Source of the DNA: Ferruginibacter sp.
GTDB taxonomy: Bacteria > Bacteroidota > Bacteroidia > Chitinophagales > Chitinophagaceae
Assembly: GCA_025362235.1 (NCBI GenBank)
Contig: JANYGZ010000050.1
Coordinates: 28,439-92,438, forward strand
Direction: 5' to 3'
DNA length: 64,000 nucleotides
Shown: positions 28,362-36,476 of the stretch, piece after piece
Layout of the letters: each line of letters opens with the position of its first letter
How positions within the stretch are numbered: position 1 is the stretch's first letter
The notes under the pieces: model-generated
Database searches by the model: none
The model's input: the letters and a program-made list of their open reading frames with translations, nothing else
Told to the model about the DNA's origin: nothing
Made by a program: the position numbers and the translations under genes

Positions 28362-29255
28362 ATGAAATATCCATTACACATATTTTTAGTAACTGTTATT
28401 TTTATCTCTTTTGGATGCGAAAAAACTATTACCATAAAACAACAGCCTTATCAAAGTAAATTATCCATTCAAGGTTTAATTACCCCCAATCAAAAACCCC
28501 AGGTTTATTTAAACAGAACGGTTCCCTATTTTGATCCAAAAGTAAATACAAGGGAACTGACAATTGATAACGCAACAGTTTCATTAAATGATGGCATATC
28601 AACATTTACGCTTAGCTTTGATTCATTGTATAATTATCATTATTGCCAGTACGATTATTTTTATAGCAGCCCAAAAGTTATCCAGCCCAATAAAACTTAT
28701 ATGCTGGCAGTTATTTACAACGGTGTTACTTATAACGCAACAGCAACTACTAATCAATTCAAAAGTGCCGTAACATCTATCAGCTATACTCATAAATTTA
28801 AAGATTTATATGGTGAGCATGAGGGCATAATTGTGGGATATACAGATAAAACTGGCATAGGTGATTATTACCGTTATGAAATGGGCAGGATGATTGATAG
28901 CAGTGTGAAAAGTGTAAATGCAGTAAAAAGCAGTTGCACTTTTGGTCAAAAATATTATGTAAAAGAAATTGGCAGAACTATTTATCCTGATAAAAATGTG
29001 GACGGCCTGGCAGTAACTTTTGTGTTTGAACCAAATTATTCACACAAAAAAGATGATACTGCCTATATCCGTTTGCAAACCGTTGATAAAAATATTTCCG
29101 ATTTTTACGATAACCTTGACAGGCAAAAATTAGCTCAGTTTAATCCGTTTGTAGAGCCTGTATTTATTATTCCCGGACAGTTTGGGGATAAAGCCATTGG
29201 CGTTTTTGGAGCTTATGCTGTTTCAGATTCTGTTTTATTTATTTATCCTGAATAA
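28362..29255 (+). CDS. DUF4249 family lipoprotein
   Basis: A 297-residue lipoprotein with Cys19 in the lipobox SFGC. The mature part starts with the family feature KLSIQGLITPNQKPQVYLNR and has VSLNDGISTFTLSF and KVIQPNKTYMLAVIYNGVTY, then a C-terminal half rich in Tyr and Asp. DUF4249 lipoproteins occur in Bacteroidota directly after TonB receptors, in the place where SusD-like proteins sit in other loci, so they are thought to be surface partners of those receptors (inference). It lies 10 bp after the receptor gene and 8 bp before the PAP2 gene. Confidence 0.85.
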   Translation: MKYPLHIFLVTVIFISFGCEKTITIKQQPYQSKLSIQGLITPNQKPQVYLNRTVPYFDPKVNTRELTIDNATVSLNDGISTFTLSFDSLYNYHYCQYDYFYSSPKVIQPNKTYMLAVIYNGVTYNATATTNQFKSAVTSISYTHKFKDLYGEHEGIIVGYTDKTGIGDYYRYEMGRMIDSSVKSVNAVKSSCTFGQKYYVKEIGRTIYPDKNVDGLAVTFVFEPNYSHKKDDTAYIRLQTVDKNISDFYDNLDRQKLAQFNPFVEPVFIIPGQFGDKAIGVFGAYAVSDSVLFIYPE

Positions 29256-29263
29256 ATTATTTT

Positions 29264-30067
29264 ATGAAAAAAGTGACATTAATTCTGTTGCTATTTGTAT
29301 TTAATTATGCCAATGCTCAAAAGACGGATACCTCCACTGCAATAAAGAATATTGTTAGTGAAGGAAGTATGCTAAACAGGTCAGATAGCTTGTATAAGAG
29401 TACCCAAACCAAACTGCCGCTAAAAAGCTTAATCTTACCTGCAACATTTATTACATACGGTTTTGTTGCCCTTAACAATAGAGGACTTTTAAAATTGGAT
29501 CAAAGCATTAAAGAAGAAATATGGACAGAATATCCGCACCGCACTGTTACCGTTGATAACTATTTGCAATACGCACCTGCAGCTGCCGTGTACGCATTAA
29601 ATGCTATGGGGATTAAAGGAAAAAATAATTTTAAGGACCGAACAATGATTTATTTAATGTCTAATGCAATAATGGGGATAACCGTTCATTCACTTAAAGG
29701 CATTACCAGGATACAAAGGCCTGATGGCGATGGTACCAACGCCTTTCCTTCGGGCCACACAGGCACTGCATTTGTTTCTGCAGAATTTTTATACTTGGAG
29801 TATAGAGATATTTCTCCCTGGTATGGAATTGCAGGTTATGCTGCTGCAATAACTACAGCCTATTTAAGAATGTATAACAATCAGCATTGGTTTCGGGATC
29901 TTTTACCTGGTGCCGGTATCGGCATTATCTCTACCCGTTTAGCCTATTTGATTTATCCTTCCATTAAAAGAAAATTTTTTAAAGACAAACCCATAAATAC
30001 AATGATAATGCCTTTCTATCAAGAGGGTGGCGGAGGGCTTTCTTTTGTATATAATTTTCAACACTAA
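29264..30067 (+). CDS. PAP2-superfamily phosphatase, secreted
   Basis: A 267-residue protein with a signal peptide (1-18, NAQ) and the three PAP2 motifs: KGITRIQRPDGDG, FPSGHTGTAFVSAEFLYLEY and YLRMYNNQHWFRDLLPGAGI. These hold the Lys/Arg, the Ser-Gly-His and the final Arg/His/Asp that form the phospho-histidine active site. Several hydrophobic helices suggest membrane association. The family dephosphorylates lipid phosphates such as undecaprenyl pyrophosphate or phosphatidic acid, or acts on other phospho-compounds. It is the last gene of the receptor/DUF4249 operon, so it might process a phosphorylated nutrient imported by the receptor (inference). Confidence 0.9.
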   Translation: MKKVTLILLLFVFNYANAQKTDTSTAIKNIVSEGSMLNRSDSLYKSTQTKLPLKSLILPATFITYGFVALNNRGLLKLDQSIKEEIWTEYPHRTVTVDNYLQYAPAAAVYALNAMGIKGKNNFKDRTMIYLMSNAIMGITVHSLKGITRIQRPDGDGTNAFPSGHTGTAFVSAEFLYLEYRDISPWYGIAGYAAAITTAYLRMYNNQHWFRDLLPGAGIGIISTRLAYLIYPSIKRKFFKDKPINTMIMPFYQEGGGGLSFVYNFQH

Positions 30068-30326
30068 GAAGCGGTTTAAGTTATTTGCAATATCCTTTAT
30101 TGGGCTAAAGCCCAATTTCATAAACTAAAATTTCAAAATAACTCAAACAGCTTCTAAGCAAAACCTAAAATTAGTATATAGAAATGTATAGTTTTTATTC
30201 TTACTCATCAGGATTTTAAATAATTAAATCTGCGGATAGGTAACACCAGAATAGGGTATGGGTATGTTTAAAACAAAAAACTCCAACGCAATTTGCAGCA
30301 GAGTTTTGTAGCCAGTGGTAGGGAAT

Positions 30327-30737
30327 TTATTTAACAGCAACTTGCTTGGTATTAGCTTTTTGGCTTCTTCCCTTTTGGGCAGGTTAAGCAGTAAAACACC
30401 ATCTTCGTAACGGGCATCAATTTTTTTCTTTGTTTACATCTTCGGGTAAAGTAAAGCTGCGGCTGAAAGAAGGATAATTGTACTCCTTGCGGTTGAACCT
30501 GGTGCCATTTTCTTCTTTGTTTTCTTCTTTCTCACAACTGATATTAAGCATGCTGTGCCTGGTACTGCCAGCGATACTTTAAAATCATCGTTGTTTTCGG
30601 TAATGATTACAGCGGGTACATTTAGAGTTCTGCCCATTATTCTGTCTTTGTCAAACCATTCATTCCAGGGACGGAAGAAATCATCAAATAAAGCAGGCAG
30701 GGGCTCACCACCATCTTCTTAATACTTTTGTTGACAT
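30327..30737 (-). pseudogene. Hsp20/alpha-crystallin small heat-shock protein, multiply frameshifted
   Basis: Minus-strand pieces in different frames join into one Hsp20: ATG at 30735-30737 (preceded by AAGGAGG) opens MSTKVL, a second frame gives EDGGEPLPALFDDFF and NVPAVIITENNDDFKVSLAVPG, a third gives SMLNISCEKEENKEENGTR and EYNYPSFSRSFTLPEDVNKE, a fourth gives KIDARYEDGVLLLNLPKREE, and a last shift gives NTKQVAVK before TAA at 30327-30329. The total of 137 codons is normal for the family and the alpha-crystallin core order is intact. At least four shifts, one of them an extra A in a homopolymer (30421-30427), have destroyed the gene. The retained strong ribosome-binding site suggests recent loss. 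Confidence 0.82.
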
Positions 30738-30867
30738 AATAACCTCCTTATTTTTTATTATTTAGAAAATTGTTTACATAACAAAAGTATTTTATTCCCT
30801 TAAAACTTATCTTTATTAAAATTCCTGCCAATGCCGGTGGTTTTAGCCAGGGCTATTTTACTTGCTT

Positions 30868-33800
30868 ATGAAAAATTTATTTTTCTTTTTTATAACTGCT
30901 CTGTTTTTTGTTTCCTGCAAGCAAAAGCAACCACTTTTTCGTGAAATAAAAAGCGATAAAAGTGGCATTCATTTCAATAACCAGATAAAAGACGATGACG
31001 AATTAAACCCGCTCAATTACGAATATATCTACAATGGGGGTGGGATAGGTATTGGCGATTTTAATAATGACGGCCTGCCTGATATTTATTTTACGGGCAA
31101 CAGGGTACCCAATAAATTATACATCAACAAAGGCAATATGAAATTTGAAGATGTAACCGAAGCTGCCGGCGTAAATGGAAACGGCAGATGGTGCAAGGGA
31201 GTAAGTGTTATAGATATCAATAACGACGGACTAATGGACCTGTATGTAAACGCTGCCGTGCTGGTTAATAATAGAAAAAATTTACTGTACATCAACCAGG
31301 GTGCCGATAAAAAAACCGGCATCCCTGTTTTTAAAGAAGAAGCTGCGGAATATGGATTGGCAGACAGTTCCAGCAACCAGATGGCTGCATTTTTTGATTA
31401 CGATAATGATGGCGATCTGGATGTGTATTTACTGATCAATGAACTTGACAGGACCTATCCCAATGAATTTCGCCCAATACACAAAGATGGAAGCTGGCCC
31501 AATACGGATAAGCTGTTGAGAAATGACTGGAATGACAGTTTAAAACATCCGGTGTTTACAGATGTTTCCAAACAGGCGGGTATTTTAATTGAGGGATACG
31601 GGCTGGGTGTAAACATTGCCGATATCAACAACGATGGCTGGAAAGATATTTATGTAAGTAACGATTACCTTTCCAATAATATTTTATACATCAATAACCA
31701 TGACGGTACATTTACAGACCGTTGTTCAACCTATTTTAAACATACCAGTAAAAATGCAATGGGCAATGATATTGCCGATATTAATAATGATGGGCTGGCA
31801 GATGTAATTGAACTGGATATGGCGCCATCAGATAATTACCGCCAAAAGATGATGATGAATGACATAAGTTATCAAACATTTCAAAACTCGGCACAGTTTG
31901 GATACATGCATCAATATGTTCGTAATTGTTTACAGTTGAACCAGGGGCCACGGGTTTTGGAAAACGATACAATTGGTACACCCATATTTAGCGAGGTAAG
32001 TTATTATGCCGGTGTTGCACAAACAGACTGGAGCTGGGCGCCGCTGGCAATAGATGTAGACAATAATGGTTTCAGGGATTTGATGATCTCCAACGGTTTG
32101 CCAAAAGATGTATCAGACCTGGATTTTATTTCGTACAGAAGCCGTTCAGCAGCTACTATGCCCATGCAGGAAATAATCAAACAAATGCCTTCTGTAAAAA
32201 TCAGTAATTATATTTTTCAAAATAATGGAGATATAAGTTTTACTGATAAAACAAAAGACTGGGGATGGGACAACCCAACTTTTTCTTCAGGCATGGCCTA
32301 TGCAGATTTTGACGGGGATGGTGATATAGATGTAGTTGTAAATAATACCAACATGGAAGCAACACTTCTGGAAAATACTTTGAATGAATCCAGGGGTAAA
32401 GAAAATAATTTTTTAAGGATACAATTACAGGGAGAGCAATTAAACAGAAATGGAATAGGTACTGTTCTCCGATTATATTACCAGGGTAAACAACAATTGT
32501 ATGAATGCACTCCATACAGGGGTTATATGTCGAGTGTAGAAAATGTGGCGCACTTTGGAGTGGGTAATGCAACCATCATTGACTCTGTAGTTGCTGTATG
32601 GCCAAATGGTAAAAAGCAGGTGTTAAATAATATTGCCACCAATCAAACAATCAATATCAATATAACGCAGGCTGGGGCAACAGAAAATTATCCAAATCAA
32701 ATTATTGCAAACAAAAACTGGTTCACTGATATCACCAGTAAAACAGGGATCAACTTTTTTGCTTCAGAGATTGATTTCATTGATTTCGATATTCAAAAAA
32801 TGATCCCTCATAAATTAACCCAGTATGGCCCTTCGCTTGCTGTTGGTGATGTAAATGGTGATGGCCTTGACGACCTTGTGGTAGGTGGTGGTTCGCCAAC
32901 CTATGCAAGATTGTATTTGCAAAAACCGGATGGCTCATTTACAAGAAAAAAATTAATTGATTCAATCGCTGAATTTAAATACCAGGATGACGGTGGCATT
33001 TGCCTCTTTGATGCGGACAATGATAATGATCTTGATCTGTACATCGCTTCTGGGGGCGCCGAAAACGGGCCGGGATACGAAGCATACAAGGATCATTTTT
33101 ACATCAATGACGGCAAAGGGAATTTTAAAGAAATGCCTTCGGCGATAACACCTAATTATACAGCCAAAAGTTGTGTGAAGGCTGCCGATTATGATCATGA
33201 TGGCGACCTGGATCTCTTTGTTGGTGGAAGGGTTTTTCCGGGCAGCTACCCCCAGCCAGTCAGCAGTTTTATTTTACGCAATGATTCTAAAGATGGAAAA
33301 ATAAAATTTACAAATGTTACCAAAGAGGTTGCGCCTGCATTGCAAAATATCGGACTGGTTTGTGATGCGGTATGGAGCGACGTAGATAATGATGGATATG
33401 CCGACCTTATTATTTCCGGTGAATGGATGCCGATTACTATCTTGAAAAATGAAAAAGGAAAGTTTATAAAAGTCGATACCAAACTGCAAAATGAAACCGG
33501 CTGGTGGAACAGCATAACCGCTGCCGATATAGATAATGATGGCGATATGGATTATGTAGTAGGTAACTGCGGGACCAATGGTTTTTTAAAACCCACTTTA
33601 CAATTCCCTGTAAAAGCTTTTGGAAAAGATTTTGATAACAACGGAAGTTATGATGCGGTGTTCAGTTGCTGGCGGCCTTCGGTAATGAATGGAGAATTGA
33701 AAGAATACCCTATCGCCAGGCGTGAAGATTTTATTAAAGAAATGACGGCGATGAAAGAAAGGTTTCCTAATTATTCGGCGTATGCCAGTAAAGAGATGAA

Positions 33801-34422
33801 CGCAATTTTTACTGAAGCAGAATTAAAAGAGGCATTACAATTGTCGGCTACAAATTTTAATACCTGCTGGATAGAAAATAAAGGGAACATGCAGTTTGAG
33901 TTGCACCCCCTGCCAGCACAGGCACAATGGGCACCTGTGTATGGCATAGTGGTAAAAGATTTTAATGGGGATGGAAATGTTGACATAGCATTAAATGGAA
34001 ATGAATTTTCAATGGCTCCTGTGCTTGGGCGCTATGATGCATTGAATGGTTTGATATTACAGGGAGATGGAAAAGGAAATTTTTCACCGTTGCCTATTCT
34101 GCAAAGTGGTTTTTATGTACCGGGCAATGGCAAATCGCTGGCTCAAATAAATATTAATGGAAAGCTGGTATTGGCAGCAGGGCAAAATTCAGGGGCATTA
34201 AAATTATTTCAAAATAAAATTGCTGCCGGTAATATCATTCCATTACAGCAGGGAGATATTTTTGCAACGGTGCATTTAAAAAATGGACAAATGCGAAAAG
34301 AAGAATTTGAATATGGTTCTTCTTTCTTATCACAGTCGGGCAGGTTTATACAGTTAAGCCCATCAATACAATCTATTGAAATCACCAACAATAAAAATCA
34401 AAAAAGAACAATCAATAATTGA
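30868..34422 (+). CDS. VCBS/FG-GAP repeat lipoprotein with ASPIC/UnbV domain
   Basis: A 1184-residue lipoprotein starting at ATG 30868 (Cys17 in FVSC). It consists of two FG-GAP/VCBS propeller blocks with repeated Ca-binding motifs such as GDFNNDGLPDIYFTGN, DINNDGLMDLYVN, DYDNDGDLDVYLLIN and DVDNNGFRDLMISNG, separated by an ASPIC/UnbV module (about 505-590: NFLRIQLQGEQLNRNGIGTV and HFGVGNATIIDSVVAVWPNG). The Asp-rich loops predict Ca2+-stabilised propellers on the cell surface. Such proteins in Bacteroidota act as binding modules, often beside SusC/D loci or haloperoxidases. It is followed 11 bp later by a vanadium-haloperoxidase-like gene, so the two form a pair. Confidence 0.93.
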   Translation: MKNLFFFFITALFFVSCKQKQPLFREIKSDKSGIHFNNQIKDDDELNPLNYEYIYNGGGIGIGDFNNDGLPDIYFTGNRVPNKLYINKGNMKFEDVTEAAGVNGNGRWCKGVSVIDINNDGLMDLYVNAAVLVNNRKNLLYINQGADKKTGIPVFKEEAAEYGLADSSSNQMAAFFDYDNDGDLDVYLLINELDRTYPNEFRPIHKDGSWPNTDKLLRNDWNDSLKHPVFTDVSKQAGILIEGYGLGVNIADINNDGWKDIYVSNDYLSNNILYINNHDGTFTDRCSTYFKHTSKNAMGNDIADINNDGLADVIELDMAPSDNYRQKMMMNDISYQTFQNSAQFGYMHQYVRNCLQLNQGPRVLENDTIGTPIFSEVSYYAGVAQTDWSWAPLAIDVDNNGFRDLMISNGLPKDVSDLDFISYRSRSAATMPMQEIIKQMPSVKISNYIFQNNGDISFTDKTKDWGWDNPTFSSGMAYADFDGDGDIDVVVNNTNMEATLLENTLNESRGKENNFLRIQLQGEQLNRNGIGTVLRLYYQGKQQLYECTPYRGYMSSVENVAHFGVGNATIIDSVVAVWPNGKKQVLNNIATNQTININITQAGATENYPNQIIANKNWFTDITSKTGINFFASEIDFIDFDIQKMIPHKLTQYGPSLAVGDVNGDGLDDLVVGGGSPTYARLYLQKPDGSFTRKKLIDSIAEFKYQDDGGICLFDADNDNDLDLYIASGGAENGPGYEAYKDHFYINDGKGNFKEMPSAITPNYTAKSCVKAADYDHDGDLDLFVGGRVFPGSYPQPVSSFILRNDSKDGKIKFTNVTKEVAPALQNIGLVCDAVWSDVDNDGYADLIISGEWMPITILKNEKGKFIKVDTKLQNETGWWNSITAADIDNDGDMDYVVGNCGTNGFLKPTLQFPVKAFGKDFDNNGSYDAVFSCWRPSVMNGELKEYPIARREDFIKEMTAMKERFPNYSAYASKEMNAIFTEAELKEALQLSATNFNTCWIENKGNMQFELHPLPAQAQWAPVYGIVVKDFNGDGNVDIALNGNEFSMAPVLGRYDALNGLILQGDGKGNFSPLPILQSGFYVPGNGKSLAQININGKLVLAAGQNSGALKLFQNKIAAGNIIPLQQGDIFATVHLKNGQMRKEEFEYGSSFLSQSGRFIQLSPSIQSIEITNNKNQKRTINN

Positions 34423-34433
34423 GTTACTCATTT

Positions 34434-35735
34434 ATGAAAAAAATTACCGCTGTTGTTTTATCGGTATTCATTCTTTTTTCCTGTAAACAAAAACAGCTAT
34501 TGCCAATAGATGTATCAACATTACAGCATCAATGTGTACACCGGCTCACCGATGTAATTGTATATGATATTTTCACACCACCTGTAGCCGCCAGGATATA
34601 CAGTTACAGTAACCTTGCTTATTATGAAGCCATCAAATTTAAACAGCCACAAGCCCCTTCTATTGTTACTAAACTGAAAGGCTTTGCAACAGCCCCCCAG
34701 CCTGAAAAAAATAAAGCGTATAATTATGACCTTGCTGCTGTAAAATCTTTTTTTGCTGTAGCCAGGGCGCTTACTTTTTCAAAAGACAGTTTAAAAGTTA
34801 CTGAAAACGGATTATTAAAAATATTTGAGAATGGATTAGATGAAAATGTGTACAGCAACTCCATTGCATTGGGCGATACTATTGCAGCAGTAATTTTAAA
34901 AAGAGCTGCTACAGACAATTATAAAAAAACAAGGGGCATGCCTAAATACAGTGTGTTTAAAGAAACAGGCAAGTGGCAGCAAACACCGCCAGACTATGCA
35001 GATGCTGTAGAGCCCAACTGGAAATTAATTCAACCATTATTGCTTGACTCTGCTGCCCAGTTTAAACCAGTGCCGGCACCTCCCTTTGATCTTAATAAAA
35101 ACAGCCAGTACTATAAAGAGCTCATGGAAGTATATACCCTCAGCAAACAAATCACCCCAACACAGGATACCATTGCCCATTACTGGGATGACAATCCTTT
35201 TGTGACACAACATGAAGGCCATTTTACATTTGCCACAAAAAAAACAACACCTGGCGGCCACTGGATGGGCATCATAGCCATATTGTGTAAACAGGCAAAA
35301 GCCGATGAAATAAAAACTGCCGGCGCTTATGCTTTTTCTTCCTGTGCTATTTTTGATGGGTTTATTTCCTGCTGGGATGAAAAGTACCGCAGTAAAATGA
35401 TCCGGCCAATTACGGTTATCAGGGAAAATATGGCACCTGAATGGGGCTCCTTATTACAAACACCACCCTTTCCTGAATATACCAGCGGGCATAGCGTTAT
35501 TACTGCCGCTGCTGCTACCGTGCTTTCTAAAATATTTGGAGATGCATTTGCATTCCATGACACTACAGAGCTGGAATACTTAGGATTAGAACGGTCCTTT
35601 GGTTCAATTCAACAGGCGGCTGATGAAGCCGGTATCAGCAGGCTATATGGTGGTATACATTATAGGTCTGCAATTGAACAGGGAAAGAAACAAGGACAGC
35701 TGGTTGGGGTATTGTACAATCAAATTTTCAAATAA
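34434..35735 (+). CDS. vanadium-dependent haloperoxidase-like / PAP2-superfamily lipoprotein
   Basis: A 433-residue lipoprotein from ATG 34434 (Cys17 in LFSC). It is all-helical and carries the PAP2/haloperoxidase signature in the C-terminal part: PEYTSGHSVITAAAATVLSK and RLYGGIHYRSAIEQGKKQGQ, with ISCWDEKYRSKMIRPITVIR for the first Lys/Arg motif. These bind phosphate or vanadate. The Bacteroidota versions that follow ASPIC/VCBS lipoproteins are annotated as vanadium-dependent haloperoxidases, but bromide or chloride oxidation has not been shown for most of them and an acid phosphatase role is equally possible. It starts 11 bp after the VCBS gene, so the two are likely co-transcribed and exported together. 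Confidence 0.88.
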   Translation: MKKITAVVLSVFILFSCKQKQLLPIDVSTLQHQCVHRLTDVIVYDIFTPPVAARIYSYSNLAYYEAIKFKQPQAPSIVTKLKGFATAPQPEKNKAYNYDLAAVKSFFAVARALTFSKDSLKVTENGLLKIFENGLDENVYSNSIALGDTIAAVILKRAATDNYKKTRGMPKYSVFKETGKWQQTPPDYADAVEPNWKLIQPLLLDSAAQFKPVPAPPFDLNKNSQYYKELMEVYTLSKQITPTQDTIAHYWDDNPFVTQHEGHFTFATKKTTPGGHWMGIIAILCKQAKADEIKTAGAYAFSSCAIFDGFISCWDEKYRSKMIRPITVIRENMAPEWGSLLQTPPFPEYTSGHSVITAAAATVLSKIFGDAFAFHDTTELEYLGLERSFGSIQQAADEAGISRLYGGIHYRSAIEQGKKQGQLVGVLYNQIFK

Positions 35736-35796
35736 AGTAAGTGGGCTTTGAATTATGCAGTTGAACTTATTTGATAAAGTCTTGTCGAAAATGAAA

Positions 35797-35828
35797 AAGG
35801 GCAAATCAGTAAAAAAAATTTGCCCCTT
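35797..35828. terminator. terminator-like hairpin before a dispersed repeat
   Basis: AAGGGCAAAT (35797-35806) pairs with ATTTGCCCCTT (35818-35828), one extra base in the second arm. It sits 62 bp after the haloperoxidase stop and directly before the direct repeat at 35830. The second repeat copy at 62295 is also preceded by a hairpin. Confidence 0.5.
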
Positions 35829-35829
35829 T

Positions 35830-35907
35830 GGTTACCGAGTCTACAATTCTCGAACCATTTTATCCCAGATTTGACAAGACTTGCTAATCTTTTGGCGATA
35901 TAAGATT
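35830..35907. repeat. left copy of a diverged direct repeat around the polysaccharide locus
   Basis: 78 bp that align with 62295-62374 in the same orientation at roughly three quarters identity. On the minus strand both copies read KRLASLVKSGIKWF, and within these 14 codons all six base differences are silent third-position changes (for example GCA/GCG, AGT/AGC, CTT/CTA, TCT/TCG). This implies the repeat descends from a protein-coding segment. In this copy a stop lies just two codons before SYIAK, so only a fragment remains. Confidence 0.6.
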
Positions 35908-36066
35908 ATAGCGAGAAAGTGGTTAAATGAAAAAAATTAATAAAAACTCGATAAAGTACAGGAGCTAAAGAAGAAGTTTTGGCAGAAGAAAATGCAAAAA
36001 TTATTAAATACCGGATTACAAATGGTGAACTTCCTCAAGGAAATAAACAAACTAAAAGATACGAAC

Positions 36067-36453
36067 ATGAAAACAGGAAACTCTGCGGATATTTATGAAG
36101 ATTCAGGAATAAAACCATTACTTAATGAAATGGATTTAGAAAAATATTTTGAGCATAAAGATTATGGTAACAATGAAGTAGAATTATTCTTTGTTATTAA
36201 CTGCCTTCAAAGTCATATAAAGGAGAGAAGGCCAAGGTTTGATAATAAAGACAAAACTTTGTATTTTGATATTATGTTAGATTATGAAATCGTAAAAAAG
36301 GCTTCAATAAAGAACAAAAAAATAATTTTAGCGAATGCAGTGATAGACTCTTTTGAAGTATTAGATAAATATAAAAAATTACATCTTAATAAAGAGAAAA
36401 TAAAAAAAGATGCAAAAGAATATTTTATTAAATTAGGTTGGTTATATAGTTAA
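36067..36453 (+). CDS. hypothetical protein
   Basis: From ATG 36067 the product has 128 residues; an upstream ATG at 35992 would add 25. The protein is charged and cytoplasmic in appearance, with MDLEKYFEHKDYGNNEVELF, FVINCLQSHIKERRPRFDNK and IVKKASIKNKKIILANAVID. It ends KEYFIKLGWLYS. I do not recognise a family with certainty; its size and composition would fit an immunity-type protein, but no toxin gene is adjacent. It stands between the left direct repeat and the SusC gene and is more AT-rich than the PUL genes, so it may be a passenger. Confidence 0.6.
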   Translation: MKTGNSADIYEDSGIKPLLNEMDLEKYFEHKDYGNNEVELFFVINCLQSHIKERRPRFDNKDKTLYFDIMLDYEIVKKASIKNKKIILANAVIDSFEVLDKYKKLHLNKEKIKKDAKEYFIKLGWLYS

Positions 36454-36476
36454 TTCCCATTCTGGCGCACAAATTT

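Noticed and set aside
21596..30155. AACTCAAACAGCTTCT at 21596 and 30140, with a variant at 21801
   Set aside because: In an AT-rich 64-kb window one 16-base match is expected about as often as not by chance; no longer flanking similarity.
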